This document shows, in pieces, positions 44,608 through 52,709 of a stretch of 60,340 nucleotides of DNA (its first letter is position 1; each line of letters opens with the position of its first letter). Position numbers and translations under genes: made by a program. This DNA comes from Candidatus Cacconaster merdequi (GTDB lineage Bacteria > Bacteroidota > Bacteroidia > Bacteroidales > UBA932). The notes beneath the pieces are model-generated. The model was not told the DNA's origin. It did not search any database and saw nothing but the letters and a program-made list of their open reading frames with translations. The DNA lies in the NCBI GenBank assembly GCA_018064345.1, contig JAGHVK010000021.1:1-60340 (forward strand), in the 5' to 3' direction.

Positions 44608-45291
44608 ATGACGGAATTTGAGAAATATGCTATCAAGCACCGCGGCATAAGTGAACTGTCGCTGCAGAAAGTCGGATCGATATATTCAAGCTATATGAAT
44701 CCGATGATTATTGAGGAACGCCAGTTGAACGTGGCACAGATGGACGTATTCTCACGTCTTATGATGGACCGCATCATATTCCTCGGTTGTCCTATAAACG
44801 ATGACGTGGCTAACATCATCCAGGCGCAGCTGCTTTTCCTGGAGAGCAATGACCCTAAAGCGGACATAATGCTCTATATCAACTCTCCGGGCGGAGTTGT
44901 CTATTCCGGGCTCGGCATCTACGACACTATGCAGACAATCCAGCCTGACGTAGCTACAATCTGTACGGGAATGGCCGCTTCGATGGCATCCATCCTGCTT
45001 GCAGCCGGAGCCAGTGGGAAGCGTTCCGCACTTCCACATTCGAGAGTCATGATCCACCAGCCAATGGGCGGAGCTGAAGGACAGGCATCCGACATCGAAA
45101 TCACTGCCAGGGAGATTCTCAAGCTGAAGGATGAACTCTATCAGATTCTTTCCGACCATACCGGAAAGAGCTTGAAGCAGATAGCCAAGGATGCCGACCG
45201 CGACCACTGGATGACCGCTCCCGAAGCTCTGGAATACGGAATGATAGACAACATTGTAGCAAAGAAGTCCCGCAATGGCAAAGAAGAGTAG
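44608..45291 (+). CDS. clpP: ATP-dependent Clp protease proteolytic subunit
   Basis: Serine protease that forms the barrel of ClpXP. The catalytic serine is in [16 protein letters not shown], the histidine in [12 protein letters not shown] and the aspartate in the [12 protein letters not shown] region. [20 protein letters not shown] and [13 protein letters not shown] are family motifs. At 227 residues it is slightly longer than E. coli ClpP because of the N-terminal extension. The last 17 bases overlap clpX, so the subunit and its unfoldase are translated together. Confidence 0.96.
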   Translation: MTEFEKYAIKHRGISELSLQKVGSIYSSYMNPMIIEERQLNVAQMDVFSRLMMDRIIFLGCPINDDVANIIQAQLLFLESNDPKADIMLYINSPGGVVYSGLGIYDTMQTIQPDVATICTGMAASMASILLAAGASGKRSALPHSRVMIHQPMGGAEGQASDIEITAREILKLKDELYQILSDHTGKSLKQIAKDADRDHWMTAPEALEYGMIDNIVAKKSRNGKEE

Positions 45292-46525
45292 TACAAAGGA
45301 ACCGGACCACTGCTGTTTCTGCGGACGCAGCGCCGACGAGGTGGAACTGATGATAGCAGGTGACAACGCCGCAATCTGTTCCGACTGTGCCCGGATTGCG
45401 TATGAATCTGCCAAAGAAGCCCTCAGTTCTGATGACAACATCAAGACCAACGGCAAGATCAAGGGCAAGTCAAAACTCTTCAAGCCTGCTGAAATCAAGG
45501 CCTTCCTCGATGAATATGTAATAGGTCAGGAAGATGCGAAACGGTTCCTGTCGGTTGCCGTCTACAACCACTACAAGAGGATAAACCTGAAAGATGACCT
45601 GGTCGAGAAGTCCAATATACTTCTCGTCGGGCCTACAGGAACCGGCAAGACACTGCTTGCCAGAACTATAGCACGTATGCTCAACGTTCCTTTCGCCATC
45701 GTGGACGCCACCGTGCTCACTGAGGCGGGGTATGTCGGAGAAGATGTGGAAAGCATTCTCACCCGCCTGCTTCAGGACGCGGACTACAATGTCGAGATGG
45801 CCGAGAAGGGCATTGTTTTCATCGATGAGATTGACAAGATTGCCCGAAAGAGCGACAACCCGTCCATAACCCGTGATGTTTCAGGTGAAGGAGTGCAGCA
45901 GGCACTGCTCAAGATACTGGAAGGAAGCATCGTGAACGTACCTCCTCAGGGAGGACGCAAGCACCCTGAACAGAAGATGATTGCGGTCAATACCGAAAAC
46001 ATTCTCTTCATCTGCGGAGGCGCTTTCGAGGGTATCGAGAGGAATATCGCCCAAAGGCTCAACACTCAGGTGATTGGATTCGGAGCCCGCGAAAAGCACG
46101 AGAGCATCGACACCGACAACCTCATCCAGTATATTGCGCCTCAGGACTTGAGGTCTTACGGTCTGATTCCTGAGATTATCGGCCGTCTGCCGGTGCTCAC
46201 GCATCTCGACCCGCTTGACAGGCCTACGCTCCTGGCCATTCTCACACGTCCTAAGAACGCGCTTGTAAAGCAGTACAAGGAAATTTTCTCCCTCGACGGA
46301 ATCGAACTGTCCATCCCGGATGAAGTGCTCGAATACATCGTGGACACAGCCATCGAGTACAAGCTCGGAGCCCGCGGACTGAGGACAATATGCGAGGCCA
46401 TAATGATGGACGATATGTTCGACGCTCCTACCTCAAGCGAGAAGACTCTTGTAATCACTCTTGAGAAGGCAAAGCAGAAGGTTGCCAGATTTGCCGGAAA
46501 GATGATGGGCGCCGGCAGCCAATAG
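45275..46525 (+). CDS. clpX: ATP-dependent Clp protease ATPase subunit ClpX
   Basis: AAA unfoldase that feeds substrates to ClpP. The N-terminal zinc-binding domain has four cysteines ([11 protein letters not shown] and CSDCARIA, residues about 10-40). The AAA domain has Walker [15 protein letters not shown] (about residues 115-128), Walker [13 protein letters not shown], the ClpP-contacting loop with IGF ([11 protein letters not shown]) and sensor [14 protein letters not shown]. The length of 416 residues is typical. It overlaps clpP by 17 bases and is followed after 8 bases by the chromate transporter pair, so readthrough is possible. Confidence 0.97.
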   Translation: MAKKSSTKEPDHCCFCGRSADEVELMIAGDNAAICSDCARIAYESAKEALSSDDNIKTNGKIKGKSKLFKPAEIKAFLDEYVIGQEDAKRFLSVAVYNHYKRINLKDDLVEKSNILLVGPTGTGKTLLARTIARMLNVPFAIVDATVLTEAGYVGEDVESILTRLLQDADYNVEMAEKGIVFIDEIDKIARKSDNPSITRDVSGEGVQQALLKILEGSIVNVPPQGGRKHPEQKMIAVNTENILFICGGAFEGIERNIAQRLNTQVIGFGAREKHESIDTDNLIQYIAPQDLRSYGLIPEIIGRLPVLTHLDPLDRPTLLAILTRPKNALVKQYKEIFSLDGIELSIPDEVLEYIVDTAIEYKLGARGLRTICEAIMMDDMFDAPTSSEKTLVITLEKAKQKVARFAGKMMGAGSQ

Positions 46526-46533
46526 TCTGCGAA

Positions 46534-47061
46534 ATGAAACTTCTCCTCCAACTTTTCTGGTCGTTCTTCAAGATAGGCTCTTTCACCTTCGGAAGCGGTT
46601 ATGCGATGATTCCGATGATTGAGAAAGAGGTCGTGGACAAGAAGAAATGGTTTGAAAAGGAGGATTTCTACAACCAGTTCGCCCTGGCTTCATCCGCACC
46701 GGGACCTTTCGCCATAAATACGGCGGTGTTCGTCGGATACAGGGTCAAGGGCTGGTGGGGGTCGCTTGCAGCAGTACTCGGCGCCGTGATACCATCTTTC
46801 ACGATAATTCTCCTGATTGCGATGTTTCTCACTGACTTCCGTGGCAATCCGACCGTTGAAGCCGCATTCAAGGGCATCAGGCCTGCTGTCATAGCACTCA
46901 TCGCAGTCCCTTTCATCAGGATGCTGCAGCCTCTCAAGTGGTACTTCATTCTTCTTGCAGTTGCGGTCGCAACAGTCATCTGGCAGTTGGGTGTATCCCC
47001 TATCTACTTCATACTTGCGGGCGGAGCCATAGGAGCCGTAGCAGCCCTTTTCAGAAAATGA
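46534..47061 (+). CDS. chrA: Chromate transporter, N-terminal-type half
   Basis: A 175-residue membrane protein of the CHR family, one half of a split (short-chain) chromate transporter. The N-terminal FWSFFKIGSFTFGSGYAMIPMIEKEVV is the signature, followed by SSAPGPFAINTAVFVGYRVKGWWGSLAAVLGAVIPSF. About five hydrophobic segments are present. It overlaps the second half by four bases (ATGA). These pairs are common in Bacteroidota; the natural substrate is uncertain, as chromate is rare in gut settings. Confidence 0.88.
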   Translation: MKLLLQLFWSFFKIGSFTFGSGYAMIPMIEKEVVDKKKWFEKEDFYNQFALASSAPGPFAINTAVFVGYRVKGWWGSLAAVLGAVIPSFTIILLIAMFLTDFRGNPTVEAAFKGIRPAVIALIAVPFIRMLQPLKWYFILLAVAVATVIWQLGVSPIYFILAGGAIGAVAALFRK

Positions 47062-47579
47062 TATACCTGCAACTCTTCCTGTCCTACCTGAAAATCGGAT
47101 TCTTCGGCTTCGGCGGAGGATATGCGATGCTCTCGCTCATTCAGAACGAAATCGTGGTAAGGCACGCCTGGCTCACGGGCACAGAACTGACCGACATCAT
47201 AGCCGTATCGCAGATGACACCGGGTCCGATTGCCATAAACAGCGCCACCTACGTGGGATACGCAGTGACAGGCAGCGCCTTAGGCTCTTTCCTCGCCACT
47301 TTCGCCGTATGCCTGCCACCACTGACGCTTATGGTAGCAATCACCATCTTTTACAACAAGCTGCGCAGCAACCGGATTCTCGAGGGCGCTCTCCGCTGGA
47401 TGAAACCTATGCTCTGCGGAATGATAGGCGCCGCAGCACTGATGTTCCTCAACCGTGAGACATTCATCGACTGGACAAGCGTGGCCATCTTCGCGGCCTG
47501 TTTCGCCGCCACCTGGTTCAAGGTCGATTCGATTCTTCTTATAGTCCTTGCAGCTGCAGCGGGAATCCTGTTGTACTGA
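47058..47579 (+). CDS. chrA: Chromate transporter, second half
   Basis: A 173-residue CHR-family protein homologous to the preceding one: FLSYLKIGFFGFGGGYAMLSLIQNEIV and VSQMTPGPIAINSATYVGYAVTGSALGSFLATFAVCLPP. About five hydrophobic segments follow. The ATG at 47058 overlaps the stop of the first half. The two proteins probably form a heterodimer equivalent to one long-chain ChrA. Confidence 0.88.
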   Translation: MIYLQLFLSYLKIGFFGFGGGYAMLSLIQNEIVVRHAWLTGTELTDIIAVSQMTPGPIAINSATYVGYAVTGSALGSFLATFAVCLPPLTLMVAITIFYNKLRSNRILEGALRWMKPMLCGMIGAAALMFLNRETFIDWTSVAIFAACFAATWFKVDSILLIVLAAAAGILLY

Positions 47580-47601
47580 ATCCTATTTTTAACTATATTT
47601 G
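47571..47601 (+). promoter_or_regulatory. Promoter of the rhamnosidase gene
   Basis: TTG at 47571-47573, 20 bases, then TATATTTG at 47594-47601: a perfect pair. Confidence 0.75.
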
Positions 47602-47613
47602 TAAGAAGAGTGA

Positions 47614-47635
47614 CCGCAGGCCGGAGAACCTGCGG
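47614..47635 (+). promoter_or_regulatory. Hairpin in the rhamnosidase leader
   Basis: CCGCAGG at 47614-47620 pairs with CCTGCGG at 47629-47635 (8-base loop), within the first 30 bases of the predicted transcript. A stabilising or regulatory role is possible but unproven. Confidence 0.45.
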
Positions 47636-47663
47636 CCGGAAGTCCGACATTAAACCTTACAAT

Positions 47664-49880
47664 ATGAACAATACCCATTTCAAAAGAGCGCTTGTACTCA
47701 TTGCAGCAGTGATGGCACTCTTTTTCGAGGCATCGGCAGAGCCCGTCGTTGCCTCCGGTTTCAAGACAATTACAAGCAAGGATGCACTCAGCAGGGAGGC
47801 AAACCAGTGGATTGCCTTCCGCAAAGACGTAACCATCGACAAGATGCCCGCCGAAGCCATCGCCAGGATTTCAGCAGACAGCAAATACTGGCTCTGGATC
47901 AACGGAAAGCTGGCAGTGTTCGAGGGTTCCCTGAAACGCGGTCCCAACTACACCGACTCATACGTCGATGAAGTAGACCTCAAGCCGTTCCTCAAGAAAG
48001 GCAGCAACAAGATAGCCCTGCTTCTGTGGTACTTCGGCAAAGACGGGTTCTCACACGTGGACAGCGGAATGCCTCAACTCTTCTTCGACTGCGAAGCCCT
48101 GGGCATTGAAAGCGACGACACCTGGCGCTGTATGGTTCACCCTGCCTTCGGTACAGCCGTATTCCCAAAGCCAAACTACAGACTTTCAGAGTCATCAATC
48201 CTGTTTGACGCCGGAAAGGATATTGAAGGGTGGCAGACTGCCGGCATTGACGGATTCGGAGAACCGGCTGTAATAAGGAACAGTTCCCTCGGATCACTCC
48301 ATAGAAGGCCGATTCCTATGTGGAAGGATTTCGGTATAAAGAGAGCCAGAACCATCCTTAAAGAGGGAGCGGACGCGGACACAGTAGTGGCCCACCTGCC
48401 TTACAACATGCAGTTCACACCTGTAATAACCGTATGCGATTCCAAAGGCGGCGGACATAATGTAATGATGTACACCAACCACATAATGGGCGGCTCTGAG
48501 CCAAGTGTCCACGCCGAATACATCACCAAAGCAGGGAAACAGACATACGAGAACCTCGGCTGGATGAACGGAGAGGAACTCTTCGTCATCGTTCCACACG
48601 GGATGAAGGTCAGGAAAGTTCAGTACCGGGAAACCGGCTATGCGGCAGAATGCACCGGCAAGTTCCGTTGCGACAACGATTTCATCAACCGTTTCTGGGG
48701 CAAGGCTCTCCACACACTGTACGTCAATATGAGGGACACCTATTTCGACTGTCCTGACAGGGAAAGGGCACAGTGGTGGGGCGATGCCACACTGCTTTCA
48801 GCTGAGACGATATACACATACTCCACTGAGGCATCCCTGCTCACCCGCAAGGCCATACACGAGCTTTGCGCCTGGCAGAAGGAAGACGGGACCCTCTTCT
48901 CCCCTATCCCCGGGAACTACCGTTCAGAACTTCCGGCACAGATGCTTGCAAGCGTAGGCCGTTACGGATTCTGGACTTACTATATGAATACCGGCGACCT
49001 TCAGACAATCATAGACGCATATCCTTCAGTTAAAAAATATCTGAACGTCTGGGAACTTGAGCCGACCGGGCTCACCGGCATCCACGCAGGCGGGTGGAAC
49101 TGGGGTGACTGGGGCGATAACCGCGACATTCGTCTTATACAGTCAGCCTGGTACTATATGGCGCTTTCAGCCGCTTCCGAAATGGCGGCACTGTGCGGAT
49201 GCGAAGAGGACATCCCTGACTATCAGGCAAAGATGGCTCTTCTCAAAGAAGCCTTCAACACCATCTGCTGGACAGGGACCGCATACCGTCATCCTGAATA
49301 TGGCCAGGTTACCGACGACCGCGTACAGGCTCTCGCAGTAGTTTCCGGCATTGCTCCGGAGGAGTGGTACGATGCCATCTTCGAGACCCTCAAGGAACAG
49401 GAGCACGCAAGCCCTTATATGGAGAAATATGTAATGGAGGCGCTCTTCCAGATGGGACACGGCGACTATGCTATGGAGAGGATGCAGAAGCGGTTCGCGA
49501 ATATGGTGAACAACGAGGAATTCTCAACCTTGTGGGAAGGCTGGGGAATACTTGACAACGGCTTCGGTGGAGGCACAACCAACCACGCCTGGAGCGGCGG
49601 AGCAATGATTGTCATCGCTCAGAAAGTAGTGGGTATCACACCAATAGAACCTGGCTACAAGAGCTTCCGAATTGCCCCGACTGCCGGTATTTTCGGCAAG
49701 TTCTCTTTCTCAATGCCATCGGTTCAGGGAAAGATAGCCGTATCTCTTAAAGAGAAGAAGAAAAAGAGCGTATGGAGAATCACCGTGCCTGAAGGCACCA
49801 CCGCTCACATACTGCTTCCGGGAGAAGAGCAGGAGCGCACCGTACAGGGAGGAAGATACAGATTCGTGGTCAAGCACTGA
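47664..49880 (+). CDS. Alpha-L-rhamnosidase-like glycoside hydrolase (GH78)
   Basis: A 738-residue secreted enzyme. Signal peptide: MNNTHFKRALVLIAAVMALF followed by FEASA, cleaved about residue 26. An N-terminal beta-sandwich (about residues 30-180) has SKYWLWINGKLAVFEG, as in GH78 N-domains. The (alpha/alpha)6 barrel covers about 355-650. The acid region DCPDRERAQWWGDATL keeps the acidic residues of the GH78 active site, and EEFSTLWEGW supplies the likely base glutamate. A C-terminal beta domain follows. It should release terminal rhamnose from plant or bacterial glycans. No SusC/SusD genes are near, so it is not in a typical polysaccharide-utilisation locus. Confidence 0.87.
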   Translation: MNNTHFKRALVLIAAVMALFFEASAEPVVASGFKTITSKDALSREANQWIAFRKDVTIDKMPAEAIARISADSKYWLWINGKLAVFEGSLKRGPNYTDSYVDEVDLKPFLKKGSNKIALLLWYFGKDGFSHVDSGMPQLFFDCEALGIESDDTWRCMVHPAFGTAVFPKPNYRLSESSILFDAGKDIEGWQTAGIDGFGEPAVIRNSSLGSLHRRPIPMWKDFGIKRARTILKEGADADTVVAHLPYNMQFTPVITVCDSKGGGHNVMMYTNHIMGGSEPSVHAEYITKAGKQTYENLGWMNGEELFVIVPHGMKVRKVQYRETGYAAECTGKFRCDNDFINRFWGKALHTLYVNMRDTYFDCPDRERAQWWGDATLLSAETIYTYSTEASLLTRKAIHELCAWQKEDGTLFSPIPGNYRSELPAQMLASVGRYGFWTYYMNTGDLQTIIDAYPSVKKYLNVWELEPTGLTGIHAGGWNWGDWGDNRDIRLIQSAWYYMALSAASEMAALCGCEEDIPDYQAKMALLKEAFNTICWTGTAYRHPEYGQVTDDRVQALAVVSGIAPEEWYDAIFETLKEQEHASPYMEKYVMEALFQMGHGDYAMERMQKRFANMVNNEEFSTLWEGWGILDNGFGGGTTNHAWSGGAMIVIAQKVVGITPIEPGYKSFRIAPTAGIFGKFSFSMPSVQGKIAVSLKEKKKKSVWRITVPEGTTAHILLPGEEQERTVQGGRYRFVVKH

Positions 49881-49904
49881 TAACCTGACCCAAGTAAAAA
49901 CAAG

Positions 49905-49934
49905 GAGAGGATTTGGCAAGCATCAAATCCTCTC
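49905..49934. terminator. Bidirectional terminator between rhamnosidase and cyclo-ligase genes
   Basis: An 11-base perfect stem (49905-49915 with 49924-49934) and an 8-base loop, with T-rich sequence on both sides (CTTTC on plus, TTGTTTTTAC on minus). The stop codon of the cyclo-ligase gene lies in the stem. Confidence 0.85.
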
Positions 49935-50453
49935 TTTCGTTGTAATTACCGCATCAACAGGAACGTCCCAGGGGTCCACAGGAATAGAGTCGAACAGCTG
50001 GAAATCGAAGCAGACTCCCGCCTTGAAACCGGAAATGTGCGGCAGAGTCCTGTCATAGAATCCCTTTCCCCTGCCCATCCTGTTGCAGGAACGGTCGAAC
50101 GCAACACCGGGGACAATCGAGAAATCCACATTTTGAAAAGAAGCCGGAGCTGCTTCAAGGGAAGGCTCCATAATGCCTCTGTACCCTTTGACGAGGGCAT
50201 TTTCAGAATACTCTTTCAGAAGAAGATTGTCACCATTCACGACAGGAAGAAGTATCTTCTTGAACCTGGACCATTTACGTATGAAATCCACTGTCGGGAC
50301 CTCATCCGGGAGGGACCAGTACATAAGGACGGTTGATGCACTGCGAAACTGCGGCATATCTTCGACAGTACGCCACAGTGAAGCGCAGTCGCAATCGAAG
50401 CAACCTCCGATGCGTTCTTTAACCACTCTTCTGATTTCGTGTTTGTCCATCAA
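49923..50453 (-). CDS. 5-formyltetrahydrofolate cyclo-ligase
   Basis: Converts 5-formyl-THF to 5,10-methenyl-THF with ATP. The 176-residue protein has the N-terminal basic helix (KHEIRRVVKERI), MYWSLPDEVPTVDFI, the mid-region PGVAFDRSCNRMGRGKGFYDR (GRGKGFYD is the family signature, about residues 125-132) and the C-terminal GVCFDFQLFDSIPVDPWDVPVD. Length is normal. It lies 22 bases after the TolC gene on the same strand and may be read as the last gene of the exporter operon, without an apparent functional link. Confidence 0.92.
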   Translation of the reverse strand: MMDKHEIRRVVKERIGGCFDCDCASLWRTVEDMPQFRSASTVLMYWSLPDEVPTVDFIRKWSRFKKILLPVVNGDNLLLKEYSENALVKGYRGIMEPSLEAAPASFQNVDFSIVPGVAFDRSCNRMGRGKGFYDRTLPHISGFKAGVCFDFQLFDSIPVDPWDVPVDAVITTKERI

Positions 50454-50475
50454 GGAAATTATCGGGGAATACCGG

Positions 50476-51900
50476 TCAGAACTCCTTGTCGCAGAGCATA
50501 CACAATGTATAGTAGCTTACCCAGAAACCTGTAAGTGAGTTCAGATAGTTGGAATGAGCGTCATCCTTACGGCTCTGCGCGAGAATGAAAGTGTTGATGT
50601 CAGTCTCTCCGTTCATATAAAGATCCTGAGCAAGTTCAAAGGATTCATCAGCGAGAGCAAGAGCACGTGCAGTGCGTAAGAGCAAGTCCTGCTGTATGTT
50701 GAATTCCCTCAAGGCGACTTTCACGTCAAGTTCGATCTTCCGTGCAGCCTCGCGCCGGACATCTTCGGCGTGATCCAATCCGTACTGTGCGACTTTGTTG
50801 CGGCTTCGTGCCAGACCACCATCAAAAATCGGAATGCGCAATGTCAAACTGCCAATCATATATGGCTGTTGTCCCGCATAGATGCCGCCAAGTGCATCAG
50901 ACGTACTCTGGAGGCCGAGGTTCAAATCGACACCCATCCTGAGAAGCCGGCCCTGTGCCTTGGCCCTGTCGGCCTGCTGCCGCGCAGACACCACCTGCTC
51001 GTAGTTCCTGATATACTCCGGATTATTGGCCTTTGCAAGTGCAACAGCCTCTTCGAGGGAAATGGACTTGTACGCCGGCACATCCGGAGCAACAAGGTTC
51101 AGTTCCTGACCGGAATCATCCATATTCAGGTATGACAGCAAACGGCTTCTCGCATCCTCCATCTGCGCCTTCGCATTGAACAGCGAATTTTCTGCATTGA
51201 GACTCTGGAGTTCGAGGGCACTCAGTTCGTTCTTGCTTATCGAAGCGATGTTGTACTTTTCCTTACCGATATCGAGAAGTTCCCCAGCTACTTTTGAATT
51301 GCTTACCCAAATGTCGTACTCGGCCATTGCAACATAACACTTCACATACAACTTCACTGTTTCAAGTGCAATGGTGCCCAGGGAATGACGGTATTCCTTC
51401 TCACTCGCACTGAGTTTCAACTCATTGAGTTCCTTTTCCCATTTGTATGGGTTGTATGAAATCAGGTCGTTAGAATAGCCCACTCCCACAGGAACAGTCG
51501 AAAAGAGCCTCGAAGGGTCATCCTGACTGAAGTATCTCGTCCACAAAGCTCCGGTGGAAGCGTAGAATTCACCTCCTATGCCAAGAGCCTTCTGTTCCAT
51601 CCGCAACTCGGCAAATGCGTTGAACATATTGTAGTTGCGGAGTTTGTAGAAATAGGTGGCGGGCTCGAAGGAGATTTTCTGATATCCCGGACTGAGAGCG
51701 AATGAAACCTGCGGACGCCTTTGTGCAAGGAACTGTTCATACTCCCATCTTGCCTTCATCAAAGCATCGGTGCTGACGTGTGCCTCTATCGTGCTGTCTT
51801 GAGCCAGCCTTATAGTCTGGTCCATTGTCAGCGTCTGTGCCTGCAACACTGAAGCCAGCAAGCCGGAGAAAGCGAAAGCAAGTGTTATTATCCTCTTCAT
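50476..51900 (-). CDS. TolC-family outer-membrane efflux protein
   Basis: A 474-residue outer-membrane channel protein. The signal peptide is MKRIITLAFAFSGLLASVLQAQ. The mature part shows the paired long coiled helices of the OEP family, with ITLTMDQTIRLAQDSTIEA-type start, ISKNELSALELQSLNAENSLFNAKAQMEDARSRLL in the first repeat and KIELDVKVALREFNIQQDLL with FELAQDLYMNGETDINTF in the second. It overlaps the adaptor gene by four bases, so it serves as the outer-membrane part of the adjacent ABC exporter. Confidence 0.9.
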   Translation of the reverse strand: MKRIITLAFAFSGLLASVLQAQTLTMDQTIRLAQDSTIEAHVSTDALMKARWEYEQFLAQRRPQVSFALSPGYQKISFEPATYFYKLRNYNMFNAFAELRMEQKALGIGGEFYASTGALWTRYFSQDDPSRLFSTVPVGVGYSNDLISYNPYKWEKELNELKLSASEKEYRHSLGTIALETVKLYVKCYVAMAEYDIWVSNSKVAGELLDIGKEKYNIASISKNELSALELQSLNAENSLFNAKAQMEDARSRLLSYLNMDDSGQELNLVAPDVPAYKSISLEEAVALAKANNPEYIRNYEQVVSARQQADRAKAQGRLLRMGVDLNLGLQSTSDALGGIYAGQQPYMIGSLTLRIPIFDGGLARSRNKVAQYGLDHAEDVRREAARKIELDVKVALREFNIQQDLLLRTARALALADESFELAQDLYMNGETDINTFILAQSRKDDAHSNYLNSLTGFWVSYYTLCMLCDKEF

Positions 51901-52709
51901 AGGTTCACTATTGCAGTCATTCCGGGAAGAAGATGGTCGGAATCCGACAGGACAGCATCAATCTTGACCATTCCCGATTCATCAACAACAGTACCGATAC
52001 TCCTTACCGTTGCTGTATGTACAATCTCATTGTATGCTATTGCCCGCACCTCGACAACAGTTCCGACTTCAAATTTCCTCAATTCGGTTTCAAGTATGCT
52101 GAACTCCACTATCAGATGCTTCGGGTCCACTATTGTGCAAAGAGTCTGGCCGGGCTCCACGAAAGAGTACGACAAAGACTTGATGCCTGTGACCAGTCCG
52201 GATACCGGTGCCTTGATGACCGCCTTCTCAAGCCTTGAACGGTTGAATTCCAAATCCGAAGCACAGACATTTACCCCACTTTTCACCTTTGCATATTCCT
52301 TGATATTGTCCGGGACCTCATCCAGGCGGTCTCTTTTATATCCCTGACCGACAAGAATCTCCGTCATACGGAACTGGGCCTGCTCATAGGCTGTGCGGCT
52401 TATTTCATACTTTCCTTTGAGCTCCCAGTCGTCGAGTCGGAACAGAGGCTGTCCCGCACGCACGGAAGCGCCTTCAATAAGATTGACTTCCAGCAACTGT
52501 CCCTCAATACGGCTGAAGACTGAAACCTCCCTGTCGGAGCGGATTACTCCGGTACTTACGAGAACCTTCCTGGCCTGAGGTCTGGCAGCACCGGCAGTAT
52601 CCACAGGCTGCACCTGCGACGGCTGCTGCTCAACGGCCTTGTTCGAGCAAGCAACGGAAGCCATTGACAAAAGGAAAATTAAGGAATATCTGATAGCCTT
52701 GTCCATCAT
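51897..52709 (-). CDS. Periplasmic adaptor lipoprotein (HlyD/RND type)
   Basis: A 270-residue membrane-fusion protein. The signal peptide ends in a lipobox (LSMASVACSN, cysteine near residue 20). It has the barrel-sandwich hybrid half motifs RIEGQLLEVNLIEGASVRAGQPLFRLDD and VIKAPVSGLVTGIKSLSYSFVEPGQTLCTIVDP, a short helical hairpin between them and a beta-barrel C-terminal part. It is the second adaptor of this operon, besides the HlyD-like protein at 57 kb. It likely bridges to TolC, whose gene it overlaps by ATGA. Confidence 0.88.
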   Translation of the reverse strand: MMDKAIRYSLIFLLSMASVACSNKAVEQQPSQVQPVDTAGAARPQARKVLVSTGVIRSDREVSVFSRIEGQLLEVNLIEGASVRAGQPLFRLDDWELKGKYEISRTAYEQAQFRMTEILVGQGYKRDRLDEVPDNIKEYAKVKSGVNVCASDLEFNRSRLEKAVIKAPVSGLVTGIKSLSYSFVEPGQTLCTIVDPKHLIVEFSILETELRKFEVGTVVEVRAIAYNEIVHTATVRSIGTVVDESGMVKIDAVLSDSDHLLPGMTAIVNL

